Positions 18,075 to 27,110 of a DNA stretch of 64,000 nt are shown one piece after another; the stretch's first letter is position 1; the number at the start of each line of letters is the position of its first letter. Origin of the DNA: CAG-791 sp000431495 (GTDB lineage Bacteria > Bacillota > Clostridia > Lachnospirales > Lachnospiraceae); the NCBI GenBank assembly GCA_052117605.1, contig JBQKIT010000007.1. One strand, written 5' to 3'. Made by a program: the position numbers and the translations under genes. The notes below the pieces were generated by a model, which was not told the origin of the DNA, made no database searches, and saw nothing but the letters and a program-made list of their open reading frames with translations.

Positions 18075-18117
18075 AGAAGGGTGTATGAAAAAATTTCCGT
18101 TTTTCATACACCCTTCT
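18075..18117. terminator. Bidirectional terminator between channel and acetyltransferase genes
   Basis: Arms 18075-18092 and 18100-18117 make a perfect 18-bp stem with a seven-base loop. A T-tract follows on the plus strand, and the A-rich ends give Ts on the minus strand too. It serves the two converging genes. Confidence 0.9.
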
Positions 18118-18138
18118 TTTTTCTGAAACTATGTTTTT

Positions 18139-18699
18139 TCACAGTTCCTTCACCATCTGAATCTCTGCAATCTGTTCCCCTGTCCGCAGCCGGAACGCAT
18201 TCGGGATACGGCCCACTTCAGAAAATCCCATCTTCCGGTACAGCCGCAGCGCCCGTTCATTGTTCTCAAACACTCCCAGTTCCATCTGTGTATACCCAAG
18301 TTCACCGGCAAACGAAATAGATTTTTCCAGCAGAATTCTTCCAAGCCCAATCCCGCAGTACTCCTGAATCAACGCAATTCCAAGCGATGCCCGGTGACAG
18401 ACTTTTTCAGTGCTGCCAATCGCATTGACTCCGACATTTCCGACAATTCGTCCTTCCATCCCTTCTTCATTCAGTTCAAGCGCTGCCAACATAAAATTAC
18501 GTCCGCCGGAAGCCAGATTCTCCAGAAAAGTGCGTTCCTCTTCCACCGAGCTTCGCACCTCATCCGGATAACGGATCATATATGGAGTTTCATCGGAAAC
18601 CTGTCTCAGATAGGCCAGCATTTTCTCTGCATCCGCAGTTGTTACTTTCCGAATCCGCACATTTCGATTTCCTGCCTGAATGATCTCTTCCATTCCCAT
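18139..18699 (-). CDS. GNAT-family N-acetyltransferase
   Basis: A 186-residue acetyltransferase. Motif A of the GNAT fold (acetyl-CoA pyrophosphate binding) reads IQEYCGIGLGRILLE near residues 113-127, followed by GVFENNERALRLYRKMGF near 145, the usual C-terminal motif B region. AAGGAGG lies five bases before the ATG. The substrate could be an amino group of a small molecule or a protein N-terminus; nothing nearby tells which. Its own promoter would lie in the short gap shared with the GreA-like gene. Confidence 0.9.
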   Translation of the reverse strand: MGMEEIIQAGNRNVRIRKVTTADAEKMLAYLRQVSDETPYMIRYPDEVRSSVEEERTFLENLASGGRNFMLAALELNEEGMEGRIVGNVGVNAIGSTEKVCHRASLGIALIQEYCGIGLGRILLEKSISFAGELGYTQMELGVFENNERALRLYRKMGFSEVGRIPNAFRLRTGEQIAEIQMVKEL

Positions 18700-18817
18700 G
18701 GCAGCCTCCTTTTCTCTGAAATCGTGGTATGATGAACGATAAGTGGTTCTGATTCATTTACAGGAACGATTTATTTTCAGAACATCATAACACAGAAGCA
18801 GAAGAAAGAGGTAAATC

Positions 18818-19318
18818 ATGGGACAGCGTTTGACAAAGGGCGATGTAGCCAAAATTGAAGCAGAAATTGAAATGAGGCGGGTCGAGCTCCGTCCGAAGCT
18901 GACTGCTGCCGTTGCAGAAGCTGCCGCACAGGGTGACCGTTCTGAAAATTTCGAATATTATGCCGCAAAAAGAGAAAACGGACATAACAACAGCCGGATC
19001 CGCTATCTGGAGCGGATGCTCCGCACAGCGGAGATTGTCGAGGATGCACCGGAGGATGAGGTTGGTGTCGATAAGGAAGTGACCATCTACATCCCGGAGG
19101 ATGACGAGGAGGAGGTCTACACTCTGGTAACCCCAATCCGCGCAGATTCCCTTCATAACATTGTCAGCATTGAATCTCCGATCGGGCGAGCGCTGCTTCA
19201 CCGCCATGTCGGTGATACCGTCACCATTCATGTCAGTGATTCCTACTCCTATCGCGCAGAAATCCGGGAAATCAAGGATTCTGCTTCCGCAGGTGAGCTG
19301 GATATTTCTGAGTTTTAA
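18818..19318 (+). CDS. GreA/GreB-family transcription elongation factor
   Basis: A 166-residue protein with an N-terminal coiled coil carrying GDRSENFEYYAAKR (residues about 40-53), equivalent to the acidic GreA tip motif that enters the polymerase secondary channel, and a C-terminal FKBP-like domain (SIESPIGRALLHRHVGDTVTI). It should help paused RNA polymerase by stimulating transcript cleavage. The linker region is unusually acidic (PEDDEEEVY) and the lysine-rich GreA end is missing, so it may be a second, divergent Gre paralogue rather than the housekeeping copy. AAGAGG precedes the ATG. Confidence 0.85.
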   Translation: MGQRLTKGDVAKIEAEIEMRRVELRPKLTAAVAEAAAQGDRSENFEYYAAKRENGHNNSRIRYLERMLRTAEIVEDAPEDEVGVDKEVTIYIPEDDEEEVYTLVTPIRADSLHNIVSIESPIGRALLHRHVGDTVTIHVSDSYSYRAEIREIKDSASAGELDISEF

Positions 19319-19373
19319 TCTGCTGTTCCGTAATCGCTGACAGGAACGTTTCCAGCCAGATACATTATAAGAA

Positions 19374-19402
19374 GAGGGCAAGGTGTTTTCCACCTTGCCC
19401 TC
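19374..19402. terminator. Hairpin between converging greA-like and GH27 genes
   Basis: Arms 19374-19385 and 19391-19402 form a perfect 12-bp GC-rich stem with loop TTTTC. On the minus strand it is followed by TTCTTAT, on the plus strand by CTCCTGC. It probably ends the GH27 transcript and may work both ways. Confidence 0.65.
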
Positions 19403-19447
19403 CTCCTGCATCTACGCAGAAAGCCTTCTCAATATAAGCAGGTGCTC

Positions 19448-20776
19448 TCATCCGATCAGACGGAACACCTTCACCCCGTGTGCCAGCACCTCTGTCGCAA
19501 TCGTTCCATCCGTGATGGTCGAATTCGTCTTGTCCCAGAGCTCGTGCAGCTGCATGGTCTGCGGAACAGTTCCGTCTTCCCCTTCAATCCCGAGTGTCTC
19601 CAGAGATACGCTGCGTACTCCATCCTCATCGGATAAGTTGAAGATCGCCACCGTCACATGTCCGTCGGCACAGTCCGTATTCTCCCAGACTGCCATCTTG
19701 TCATTTCGCAGAATCTGTCTTCCGAAATGCTGTCCGTCATTCAATGCAAGAAGTTCCTTGTTCGTCAGCATCCGCACCTCTTCATCCGAAAGCTTTGTCA
19801 GCTCGCCGCCGATCATAAGCGGAGCTCCGAACATGTTCCAGAGTGTCAGCATCGTACGGATCTCTGTGGCTGTAAAGGCAGAACGGCGTTCTTCACCGAA
19901 GGTCTTTCCGATCACACCGATCGGGAGCATATCGCAGTCCGGATAGCAGCCGCAGGTCACATGATCCTGCCACTTCTCGCAGCGGCTGAACATATCCAGA
20001 AGAAGCGGCCAGCTGTCCCAGAAGTCATCGGTAATCCGCCACATGTTCGCATTTTTAGCATAGAACCATGCACGATCAATGTGTGCCGGTCCCGGAGAAA
20101 GCGACAGGACAATCGGGCGTCCCGTTTTCAGAATGGCACGATGAATCATCTCGGTCTCATGCCATCCCGAAAACTCCTCTGTCTGGTTTCCGTCCGGGTA
20201 CTGTCTGGAATCGCAGATATCATCACATTTGATAAAATCAACTCCCCAGTCCGCATACATCTGAATCAGGGAATCGTAATATGCCTGTCCTGCAGGAATG
20301 TCCCGAACACCGTACATATCCGGATTCCACGGGCAGATCGAATACGGATCCGCGACCTGATCCGCCGTCATATCCGTTCCGAGCACCGGAAGATGCCGGA
20401 AGGCTGCCGCTCTCGGAATTCCGCGCATGATATGAATACCGAACTTCAAACCCAGACTGTGGACATAAGCCGCAAGCTCCGTAAAGCCCTTTCCGCCTGC
20501 TGCAGACGGGAACCGGTTTTCCGCAGGCTGAAGCCGTCCGTATTCATCCATCGCGTCGTCTCCAAACGGAATGTACTGAATTTCCGGCCTTTTCGTCCCC
20601 GCATCTCTGGAATACCACTCAATGTCGATGACCACATACTCGTATCCCGCCGGCTTCAGATGATCCGCAAGATACTGTGCGTTGGCCTTTACCTCCGCTT
20701 CCGTCACCGAGGTGTCGTAATAATCATAGCTGTTCCACCCCTTCGGCGAGGACATCGCAAAGCTGTTCTTGTTCAT
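19448..20776 (-). CDS. GH27 alpha-galactosidase-like glycosidase
   Basis: A 442-residue GH27 enzyme. Near the N-terminus PKGWNSYDYYD is the family's GWNSW-like motif (here with Tyr), then VVIDIEWY, the nucleophile region FIKCDDICD near residue 190 and the acid/base region RITDDFWDSW near 262. A beta-sandwich domain ends the protein. No signal peptide, so intracellular. GAAGGAGGGG just before MNKNSF sets the start; a Met 15 codons upstream lacks a site. GH27 also contains alpha-N-acetylgalactosaminidases and beta-L-arabinopyranosidases, so the sugar is uncertain. It is a single-gene unit between convergent greA and a divergent ECF gene. Confidence 0.88.
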   Translation of the reverse strand: MNKNSFAMSSPKGWNSYDYYDTSVTEAEVKANAQYLADHLKPAGYEYVVIDIEWYSRDAGTKRPEIQYIPFGDDAMDEYGRLQPAENRFPSAAGGKGFTELAAYVHSLGLKFGIHIMRGIPRAAAFRHLPVLGTDMTADQVADPYSICPWNPDMYGVRDIPAGQAYYDSLIQMYADWGVDFIKCDDICDSRQYPDGNQTEEFSGWHETEMIHRAILKTGRPIVLSLSPGPAHIDRAWFYAKNANMWRITDDFWDSWPLLLDMFSRCEKWQDHVTCGCYPDCDMLPIGVIGKTFGEERRSAFTATEIRTMLTLWNMFGAPLMIGGELTKLSDEEVRMLTNKELLALNDGQHFGRQILRNDKMAVWENTDCADGHVTVAIFNLSDEDGVRSVSLETLGIEGEDGTVPQTMQLHELWDKTNSTITDGTIATEVLAHGVKVFRLIG

Positions 20777-20809
20777 TTCCCCTCCTTCTGCCGCGGATTT
20801 TCCACGGCT

Positions 20810-20837
20810 GCATACCGGCACGTCATAATTGGTATGC
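20810..20837. promoter_or_regulatory. Inverted repeat upstream of the GH27 gene
   Basis: GCATACC (20810-20816) and GGTATGC (20831-20837) form a 7-bp inverted repeat with 14 bases between, 34 bases upstream of the GH27 start. It could be an operator or a leader hairpin. No regulator gene is adjacent. Confidence 0.3.
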
Positions 20838-20976
20838 TAAAATAATCATATTTTGGTACTTGTTGCCATTCCACTTGTATTTATACTGAATACTTAATTC
20901 CGGAAGTTCATCGTCACAAACCAGGTATCGTAACAGTTATTATACATCCAACAATATCCACAAGGGAGGATTTATC

Positions 20977-21576
20977 ATGAGTGAGTCACAGAACACTGTA
21001 CAGGACAGCAGACTGCGCAAGCTGGTTTTTGCCGGCGTATTCGCAGCCATCACCTATGTCGTATTTACCTATCTTGCCATCCGCATTCCCACTCCTGGAG
21101 CAGGTCAGGTTTCCATTCATCTCGGAAATGCCTTCGTCGTCCTCGGCGCACTCCTTCTTGGCAGCCTGTACGGCGGAATCGGCGGAGCTATCGGACTTAC
21201 CATTGCAGATCTGATCGATCCTGTCTACATTGTGGAAGCTCCGATCACCTTTGTGATCAAGTTTCTGATCGGCCTGCTTGTCGGTCTCGTTGCGCATAAG
21301 CTCGGCCACATTTCCACCGAAACGGATAACAAAAAGGTCCTTCGCTGGGTTGTTCTTGCAACCATCGCAGGGCTTGCCTTCAATGCAATCTTCGACCCGC
21401 TTCTTCGTTATTTCTACAAGATTCTGATTCTCGGAAAACCCGTTGCAGAAGTTTCCTTCGCAATCAATTTTGCGGTAACTCTTCTGAATTCTGTGGTATC
21501 CGCTGTGATTGTCGTTGTTCTCTACATGGCTCTCCGCGCACCACTGAAGAAGCTTGGTCTGTTCTTCCGTTTCTGA
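20977..21576 (+). CDS. ECF transporter S component (stand-alone)
   Basis: A 199-residue membrane protein with about six helices. KLVFAGVFAAITYVVFTY at the N-terminus and HLGNAFVVLGALLLGSLYGG near residues 46-65 are typical of ECF substrate-capture subunits of the PF07155 group. It would bind a vitamin or other micronutrient and share an EcfAA'T energising module encoded elsewhere, since no ATPase is adjacent (group II ECF). AAGGGAGG lies seven bases before the ATG. I see no riboswitch in the 130 bases upstream, so its ligand cannot be inferred. Confidence 0.85.
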   Translation: MSESQNTVQDSRLRKLVFAGVFAAITYVVFTYLAIRIPTPGAGQVSIHLGNAFVVLGALLLGSLYGGIGGAIGLTIADLIDPVYIVEAPITFVIKFLIGLLVGLVAHKLGHISTETDNKKVLRWVVLATIAGLAFNAIFDPLLRYFYKILILGKPVAEVSFAINFAVTLLNSVVSAVIVVVLYMALRAPLKKLGLFFRF

Positions 21577-21608
21577 CACAAATATCTTTGTGCCTTCAGG
21601 CCGGCCAG

Positions 21609-22793
21609 TCACTGCTTTCCTTTTCCAAGAGAGGCCATGGTTCTTGCAAGAAGCGTATGATGTACCTTCATGGCGCCTGTGGGACAGAATTCCTGACAGC
21701 AGAAGCAGCCGATGCATTTATGCCGGTTTACCACAGGCCTTCCATCCGTCATCAGGATGGCATGTGCCGGACAGGTTCTGCTGCATTTCCCGCAGCCTGT
21801 GCACTCCTTCTTCGTCACTCTTGGGCCGGATGCAAGCGCAATCTTCAAAAATCCGGCCGTCAGTCTTCCGACTGCACCTTCCGAGCCAAACGAAATGCTC
21901 TGCTTCAGAGTATTTCGTTTGAAATCCGGAATGGCATACTTCTCCGGTCTGCTTCCGCATAGCTCTATCTCTTTCCGGCTTCCGGGGGCAACACCCCGTT
22001 TCCATGCTTCTTCCAGATACAGGATATCCGAACGCTGCATCCCAATCAGAGATGCACAGATCAAATCCACCGCATAGGTCACTTCAGATGCCGCCAGCAC
22101 ACCGATATGCCGCGGCGTTCCGCTCGTCGGACCGTTTCCTTCCATTCCGTCCACTGCATCCACAATGGCAAGCCGGATCTTCGGTCTGAAATATTCATTT
22201 AGATCCACCAGCATATTGGCAAAGGCCGCAGGCTCCGGAAACCGCATGTGGTACTCCGGCTTCGTTGTTCCCGGAACCACGCCGAACAGATTCTTGGCAC
22301 TGCAGGTCATTCGCAGCATGGCGTGCGTCTTCAGCTTTGCAAAGTCAATGATCACATCCGCCTGATCCAGCCACCCGGTATAATCAAATGCCTTTGCGCT
22401 GATCGCTTCCGGAAATACCGCCTTTCGCACGGAGGTATCCAGATTCAGTTTCGCCCCCGTTTCCTCGATTCTCTCATAGCCGGCACCCCGATATGCACTC
22501 TGAAGGGCGCCCCTGGTAAACAGACCTCCGGGACTGTCTCCGACAATCACCTCCGCTCCTCGCTCCACAAGCATCTCGCACAAGGCCGCAACAAGCTCCG
22601 GATGTGTGGTTACCGCCTTATTCTCCGCGGCCCCTGTCACAAGATTTGCCTTAATGGCAACGGTCATGCCCGGTGATACAAAATCCAGTCCGCCAAGCGG
22701 AGCCAGAAGCTCCCGCATGGCAGACCGGACCGTATTCTTCTCATAATTATCACAGGGAACCAGCGATACCCTGAATTTCTTTTCTGTGCTCAT
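21609..22793 (-). CDS. DUF362 protein with two 4Fe-4S clusters
   Basis: A 394-residue DUF362 protein. The N-terminal 300 residues are the DUF362 domain (TVAIKANLV, VIVGDSPGG, KLKTHAMLRMTCSAKNLFG). The C-terminus is a bacterial ferredoxin domain with CTGCGKCSRTCP and CIGCFCCQEFCP, enough Cys for two 4Fe-4S clusters. The biochemical role of DUF362 is not established. The start is set at MSTEKK: the preceding stop TGA is one base away and GGGA is about ten bases upstream; a Met three codons earlier sits on the Shine-Dalgarno site. It is the last gene of the operon with the MacAB-like transporter. Confidence 0.88.
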   Translation of the reverse strand: MSTEKKFRVSLVPCDNYEKNTVRSAMRELLAPLGGLDFVSPGMTVAIKANLVTGAAENKAVTTHPELVAALCEMLVERGAEVIVGDSPGGLFTRGALQSAYRGAGYERIEETGAKLNLDTSVRKAVFPEAISAKAFDYTGWLDQADVIIDFAKLKTHAMLRMTCSAKNLFGVVPGTTKPEYHMRFPEPAAFANMLVDLNEYFRPKIRLAIVDAVDGMEGNGPTSGTPRHIGVLAASEVTYAVDLICASLIGMQRSDILYLEEAWKRGVAPGSRKEIELCGSRPEKYAIPDFKRNTLKQSISFGSEGAVGRLTAGFLKIALASGPRVTKKECTGCGKCSRTCPAHAILMTDGRPVVNRHKCIGCFCCQEFCPTGAMKVHHTLLARTMASLGKGKQ

Positions 22794-22794
22794 G

Positions 22795-23463
22795 TCAGGC
22801 ATTCCCTTTCAGATGCTGAGAATTCCTGTTCAGAATATAGTAGGCTGCTTCGGCCATCTTATCATTTCCCAGAGCCTTTGCGATCTGAGGATAATGTGCC
22901 TCGAAATAGGCAAAGCTGAAGCTGCTGCTCCCGTTTAATCCGGCCGGAATGCCACAGGTCAGATAATTCAGAAACAGTGACATTTCATCTCCCGGCAGAG
23001 TTCCGTTCTGAACAGCCGCTGCAATCACCGGATTTGCACTGACATAATAGGAAGCATCAAACACATCCTTGAAATCCGCGGCGGTAAACGACTGTCCGCT
23101 TACCGTTTTGTAAAGATATCCGGAAATCCAGCCTTCTGCATAAAGTCTCTGTAGGACATCTGCGGGAATCCGGTATCCTTCCTGCAGAAGCTGCATAATA
23201 TCGGTCTCACTGACGGTCTGATACTTGATTCCCTGCTTGAGCTGCTCATAGATTCCGTTGGAATCGGTGTACGGATTCAGAAGCGATGACTTCAGCAGCG
23301 TCAGGAACGGGTACTGCACCGTCCATTTCGATTCATATGCGGGTCCTGCCGCTTGTACTCCAAGTGACAGCGCCGGCATGCCTGCAGCGCAGCCCAGGCT
23401 CATTACTGCCGCTGACATCAGTGCAATTACCTTGATCTTCTTTCTGTTTTCTTTTCTGCTCAT
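22795..23463 (-). CDS. Small secreted protein with FDxxYY-type repeats
   Basis: A 222-residue exported protein. After a basic start (MSRKENRKKIK) a hydrophobic signal peptide ends near AxA (VQAAG). The middle has no family I know. The C-terminal third holds two related half-repeats: FDASYYVSANPVIAAAVQNG and FSFAYFEAHYPQIAKALGN, separated by LNYLTCGIPAGLNGS. This pattern occurs as repeats in clostridial cell-surface proteins; its function is unknown. GGGAGCTGAAG sets the start. It lies between the ABC permease gene and the DUF362 gene, one to 21 bases from each, so it may be a cargo or partner of the ABC system. Confidence 0.78.
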   Translation of the reverse strand: MSRKENRKKIKVIALMSAAVMSLGCAAGMPALSLGVQAAGPAYESKWTVQYPFLTLLKSSLLNPYTDSNGIYEQLKQGIKYQTVSETDIMQLLQEGYRIPADVLQRLYAEGWISGYLYKTVSGQSFTAADFKDVFDASYYVSANPVIAAAVQNGTLPGDEMSLFLNYLTCGIPAGLNGSSSFSFAYFEAHYPQIAKALGNDKMAEAAYYILNRNSQHLKGNA

Positions 23464-23484
23464 CTTCAGCTCCCTTTCATACAA

Positions 23485-24678
23485 TCATTCCGAACGAAGT
23501 GCATCAATCGGATTCAACCGGCTCGCACGTCTTGCGGGTGCCCAGCCGAAAATAATTCCAACCACTGCAGAGAAACCAACTCCCAGCAAAATAGCCCCCG
23601 GGGAAATGGTAAAATTGCTTTTAAGCGCCTTTGCCCCGGCAAAGGCGATCAGCATGCCAAACGCAACTCCAATCAGGCCTCCCAGGAGTGACAGCGTAAT
23701 GGATTCGATCAGAAACTGCATCTGAATCCGGATCGGCTCTGCTCCGAGAGCCTTCCGAAGGCCGATCTCCTTCGTCCGTTCTGTCACGGAAACGAGCATC
23801 ATATTCATGATGCCGATCCCGCCTACCAAAAGCGCAATGTTGGCAATTCCCCCAAGCATCGTGGTCATCATTCCTTCCACAGTGTCCATGCTGCTCATCA
23901 GACTTTCCAGATCGATAACACTGTAGGCATTGTCCGCTCCGTTATAGATATTATCGAGCACTCTCCGGAGATTCGATTCCACCTCACTGTTGGAATACCC
24001 ATCCGCAATGTACACATCGAGACTCGTGACATTGGCCGCCCCGGACATCGTCAGCGCATTGCGGTAAGGAATGATCACGGAGCCGTCAAGATCCGATGTA
24101 TCCATGTAATAAGACATCAGCGAATTATCCTTCTTCTCAATACCGATGATCTTATACTGATATCCATCCAGCATCACCGTGCTGCCCAGCACCTGACGCC
24201 CCTGCATCACGTTCTTTACAAAATCCATGTCCACAATACACACCCGTGTATCGCCGTTTGTTTCCGCATCGTTGAATGCACGGCCGGACTGAATGATGTC
24301 ATTGCGTCTGAAGTAAATCGTATCCTTTCCGCTTACCGAAATCTTGTCACAGACATTGCCCTCGCTGACTGCGGTTGTTGTGACAGAAACCGTCGGAGAG
24401 ATTCCGCCGACTCCCTCCGCCTTTTCAAGAAGTGCAAGGTCACTGTCGGAAAGCCCGCTTTTCAGGGCTGTTCCCGGAGCACTCACCGTCAGTGTTCCGG
24501 CTCCCAGTCCCTCGAACTGGTCCATCACCGTAGAGGTTACTCCCTGAACAATGGTAATCAGGCCGATTACCGCCGCAACTCCGATGACAATTCCCAGCAT
24601 CGTCAGGAAGGATCGCATTTTATTGTTCTTAATATTCTGCAGAGACATTCGAAAGCTCTGCCCGATCAGCTTAAGCAT
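23485..24678 (-). CDS. MacB/FtsX-type ABC transporter permease
   Basis: A 397-residue permease. Helix 1 lies near residues 20-45 (MLGIVIGVAAVIGL), a large external domain of about 200 residues follows, then three C-terminal helices with the GIGIMNMMLVSVTERTKEIG motif of the FtsX domain. Such systems use ATP to move lipoproteins, peptides or small toxic compounds across or out of the membrane, often with an adaptor as here. The ATG overlaps the last codons of the ATPase gene and is preceded by GGGAGGACTGGAGG. No ATPase domain is fused, as usual in Gram-positive MacB relatives. Confidence 0.93.
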   Translation of the reverse strand: MLKLIGQSFRMSLQNIKNNKMRSFLTMLGIVIGVAAVIGLITIVQGVTSTVMDQFEGLGAGTLTVSAPGTALKSGLSDSDLALLEKAEGVGGISPTVSVTTTAVSEGNVCDKISVSGKDTIYFRRNDIIQSGRAFNDAETNGDTRVCIVDMDFVKNVMQGRQVLGSTVMLDGYQYKIIGIEKKDNSLMSYYMDTSDLDGSVIIPYRNALTMSGAANVTSLDVYIADGYSNSEVESNLRRVLDNIYNGADNAYSVIDLESLMSSMDTVEGMMTTMLGGIANIALLVGGIGIMNMMLVSVTERTKEIGLRKALGAEPIRIQMQFLIESITLSLLGGLIGVAFGMLIAFAGAKALKSNFTISPGAILLGVGFSAVVGIIFGWAPARRASRLNPIDALRSE

Positions 24679-25486
24679 CCTCCAGTCCTCCCGCGCTGAT
24701 GTTCCCATCAAGGATTCTGACGATCCTCTGTGCATGAGCAGCGATCTTGCTGTCATGCGTAATCATGATGATGGTTCTGCCCTCTTCATTCAGCGAATGG
24801 AACAGCTCCATGACCTGTCGTCCCGTATTCTGATCCAGCGCACCGGTCGGTTCGTCAGCAAGAAGAATCGTCGGATTGTTCGCAACCGCTCGCGCAATCG
24901 CAACTCTCTGCTGCTGTCCGCCGGAAAGCTGGTTGGGATAATGGTCCATCTTATCAGCAAGCTGCACACGCTCGAGCACCTCGCGCACACGCTTCTTCCG
25001 CTCCTTCTCTGACATTCCTGAGTAAATCAGCGGAAGCTCTACATTCTCAAAGGCAGTCTGCCTCTGCAGAAGATAGAAGGACTGAAAAATAAAACCGATC
25101 TCCTTACTCCGGATCCTTGCAAGAGTCGCCTCGCTTTGCACCGCAATGTGCCGTCCCGAAAGCCAGTAATCACCAGACGTAGGTGTATCCAGGCAGCCGA
25201 TGATATTCATCAGTGTCGACTTTCCGGAGCCGGAGGGCCCCAGAACTGCAAGGAACTCTCCCTTTGTTACCGTAAGATCGATCCCCTTCAGGACATGAGA
25301 TACCTCATCGCCCATCACATAATCCTTGGTGATCCCCTTCATCTTCAGGATCTCATTCTCCTCCGGCAGGCTCTCCTTTTCCGCAGCAGCTGCAGGTTCT
25401 TTCTTTTTTCTGGAAAAAATCATTTTTCCCGATGATCCCTTCTCTGCCGCAGTTTTCCTGCAGCAGTGAGTCTTACCATTCTGCAT
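24671..25486 (-). CDS. MacB-like ABC transporter ATP-binding protein
   Basis: A 271-residue ATPase with Walker A GPSGSGKST, signature LSGGQQQR, Walker B ILLADEPTG and a switch His (ITHDSK). It powers the permease encoded directly after it. Compared with the usual 225-235 residues it has some 40 extra N-terminal residues, Lys/Glu-rich and without domain character. The true start may be the Met at codon 22 (position 25423) rather than the first ATG, as neither has a strong ribosome site. It overlaps the permease gene by eight bases. Confidence 0.92.
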   Translation of the reverse strand: MQNGKTHCCRKTAAEKGSSGKMIFSRKKKEPAAAAEKESLPEENEILKMKGITKDYVMGDEVSHVLKGIDLTVTKGEFLAVLGPSGSGKSTLMNIIGCLDTPTSGDYWLSGRHIAVQSEATLARIRSKEIGFIFQSFYLLQRQTAFENVELPLIYSGMSEKERKKRVREVLERVQLADKMDHYPNQLSGGQQQRVAIARAVANNPTILLADEPTGALDQNTGRQVMELFHSLNEEGRTIIMITHDSKIAAHAQRIVRILDGNISAGGLEDA

Positions 25487-25508
25487 TTCCCGATGGCTGT
25501 CCTGCAGT

Positions 25509-27110
25509 TTATTCCGCAGGCACCTGCATACCGTACATCATGTCCAGATTCATGGACGGCTTATACAGAATGGTGTCTCCCGGGTACAAACCCTCCGTAA
25601 TCTGCGTGAAGGTACCGTCTGAAATGCCCAGCGTGACCGGCTGCTCCTTCAGCGTTTTCTTCTTGTCATCCGCATACATATAAACAAACGTGGAACCGTC
25701 CTCCGCCGTCTGAATCGCTTCTGCGCTGATTGAGGTTGTGTTATCCGCCTCACTGGTGACCAGCCGCACCTCCGCACTCATTCCGCTTCTTGCGTCTTCA
25801 TCTCCGTCAAAATCCACCTCGGATTCGAAATAGGACACTCCATTCTCTATGGTTGCCACGCGGGATATGTTCTTGATTGTTCCCTGATAGTCCTTGTCCA
25901 GTGCATCGATGTTAATGGTGACCGGTTTTCCCTCTTCTACGCCGAGAATGTCATACTCGTTGATCTTGATGTCAATTTTCATTTTGTCAAAGCTCGTCAC
26001 AACCGCAGCAGGCTGCGTTGTTGCCGCAATGTCCCCCTCCTTCACATTGAGCTGTGTGATCACTCCGTCAATAGGGGATTTGACATTGCAGTCGCCAAGC
26101 TGATTCTGGAGATCCTGCAGCTTCAGGCGGTTTGCGTCCTGCTGAGTGCTTCCTGTCTTCGCTGTCTGAACCTGCGTCGCATAAGACTGAAGCTGCTGCT
26201 CCGAGCCGCGGACTGCCGTATTATAGGCGTCTACGGAATTGACATAAGCAGTCTGTGCCTGGATCAGAGCGTCGTAGAGCGCCGTCAGATTGTTCTCTTC
26301 TCCGATCTTCGCTGCCTCATAACCGTTGACTGCATCGTTATACAGCCTCTCCGCGTTATCGACCGCAGTCTGCGCAGAATTCACCTGCTGCTCCGCAGAA
26401 GCAATCTGCTGATCGTACTGATACAGTTCATCTTCGCCAATCCCCTTATCTGCGGCTTTCTGTCTGTTCTCTCTTGCATGATCCACGCTCAGCTGCGCCT
26501 GCTCCAGCTGTGACTGTGCGGACTGCAGGCTGGAATACGTGCTGTCCACACTCTGCTTCGCCGACAGAATCGTCTGGGAGAGCTGCTGATTGTTCAGATT
26601 CACTTCGTTATTGTAGTTCTGCTGCGCCGATACAAGCGCAGCACAGGCAGAATCCATGCTGTTCTTTGCACTTGTGATGTTCGCATCAAGACCATCATTC
26701 AGATTCTGCTGATAATTGTTATAGGCCTGCTGTGCGGAGGTAACACTCATGGAAACGGAAGTATCTGCTGCGTTAATGGATGCCTGCAGTTCGGCAATCT
26801 GCTCATTCAGACTGTCTTCGTCCAGGATCATAAGCACATCGCCCGCATGCACCTCGTCCCCCTTTTCCACATTCACCTTGGTGACCTTCACTCCGGTAAG
26901 ATCCGGAAGAACATTTTTCTCGGTAACAGGTGCAATGTTGCCGGTAAAACTGTGGTAGGTGGTGATATCTCTCAGCTTCACCTGCTCTTCGCTGTATCCC
27001 TTTGCTGAAATCTCCCCTGCCCCTGCGCTCTTGGAGCAGCCGGAAATTCCAGCCGCCAGAACGCCTGCCAGTATAAGTGCCAGCATCCGTTTTCTGTTTC
27101 CTTCCGCCAT
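25509..27110 (-). CDS. MacA-like adaptor lipoprotein (HlyD/RND type)
   Basis: A 533-residue membrane-fusion-type protein. Lipobox AGISGC near residue 24, then a lipoyl half-motif (KVNVEKGDEVHAGDVLMILDEDSL), a long Gln/Asn/Ala-rich coiled coil of about 230 residues, the second lipoyl half (KSPIDGVITQLNVKEGD), and beta-barrel and membrane-proximal domains. In a Gram-positive cell it would extend from the outer face of the membrane and work with the MacB-like pair. The coiled coil is longer than in E. coli MacA. GGGAGGATT before MAEGNRK sets the start. A TACAAT -10 box at 27183-27188 suggests it begins the operon. Confidence 0.88.
   Translation of the reverse strand: MAEGNRKRMLALILAGVLAAGISGCSKSAGAGEISAKGYSEEQVKLRDITTYHSFTGNIAPVTEKNVLPDLTGVKVTKVNVEKGDEVHAGDVLMILDEDSLNEQIAELQASINAADTSVSMSVTSAQQAYNNYQQNLNDGLDANITSAKNSMDSACAALVSAQQNYNNEVNLNNQQLSQTILSAKQSVDSTYSSLQSAQSQLEQAQLSVDHARENRQKAADKGIGEDELYQYDQQIASAEQQVNSAQTAVDNAERLYNDAVNGYEAAKIGEENNLTALYDALIQAQTAYVNSVDAYNTAVRGSEQQLQSYATQVQTAKTGSTQQDANRLKLQDLQNQLGDCNVKSPIDGVITQLNVKEGDIAATTQPAAVVTSFDKMKIDIKINEYDILGVEEGKPVTINIDALDKDYQGTIKNISRVATIENGVSYFESEVDFDGDEDARSGMSAEVRLVTSEADNTTSISAEAIQTAEDGSTFVYMYADDKKKTLKEQPVTLGISDGTFTQITEGLYPGDTILYKPSMNLDMMYGMQVPAE

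Noticed and set aside
21577..21592. CACAAA-TATC-TTTGTG as a terminator between the ECF S component and DUF362 genes.
   Set aside because: The 6-bp AT-rich stem is weak and has no T-tract.
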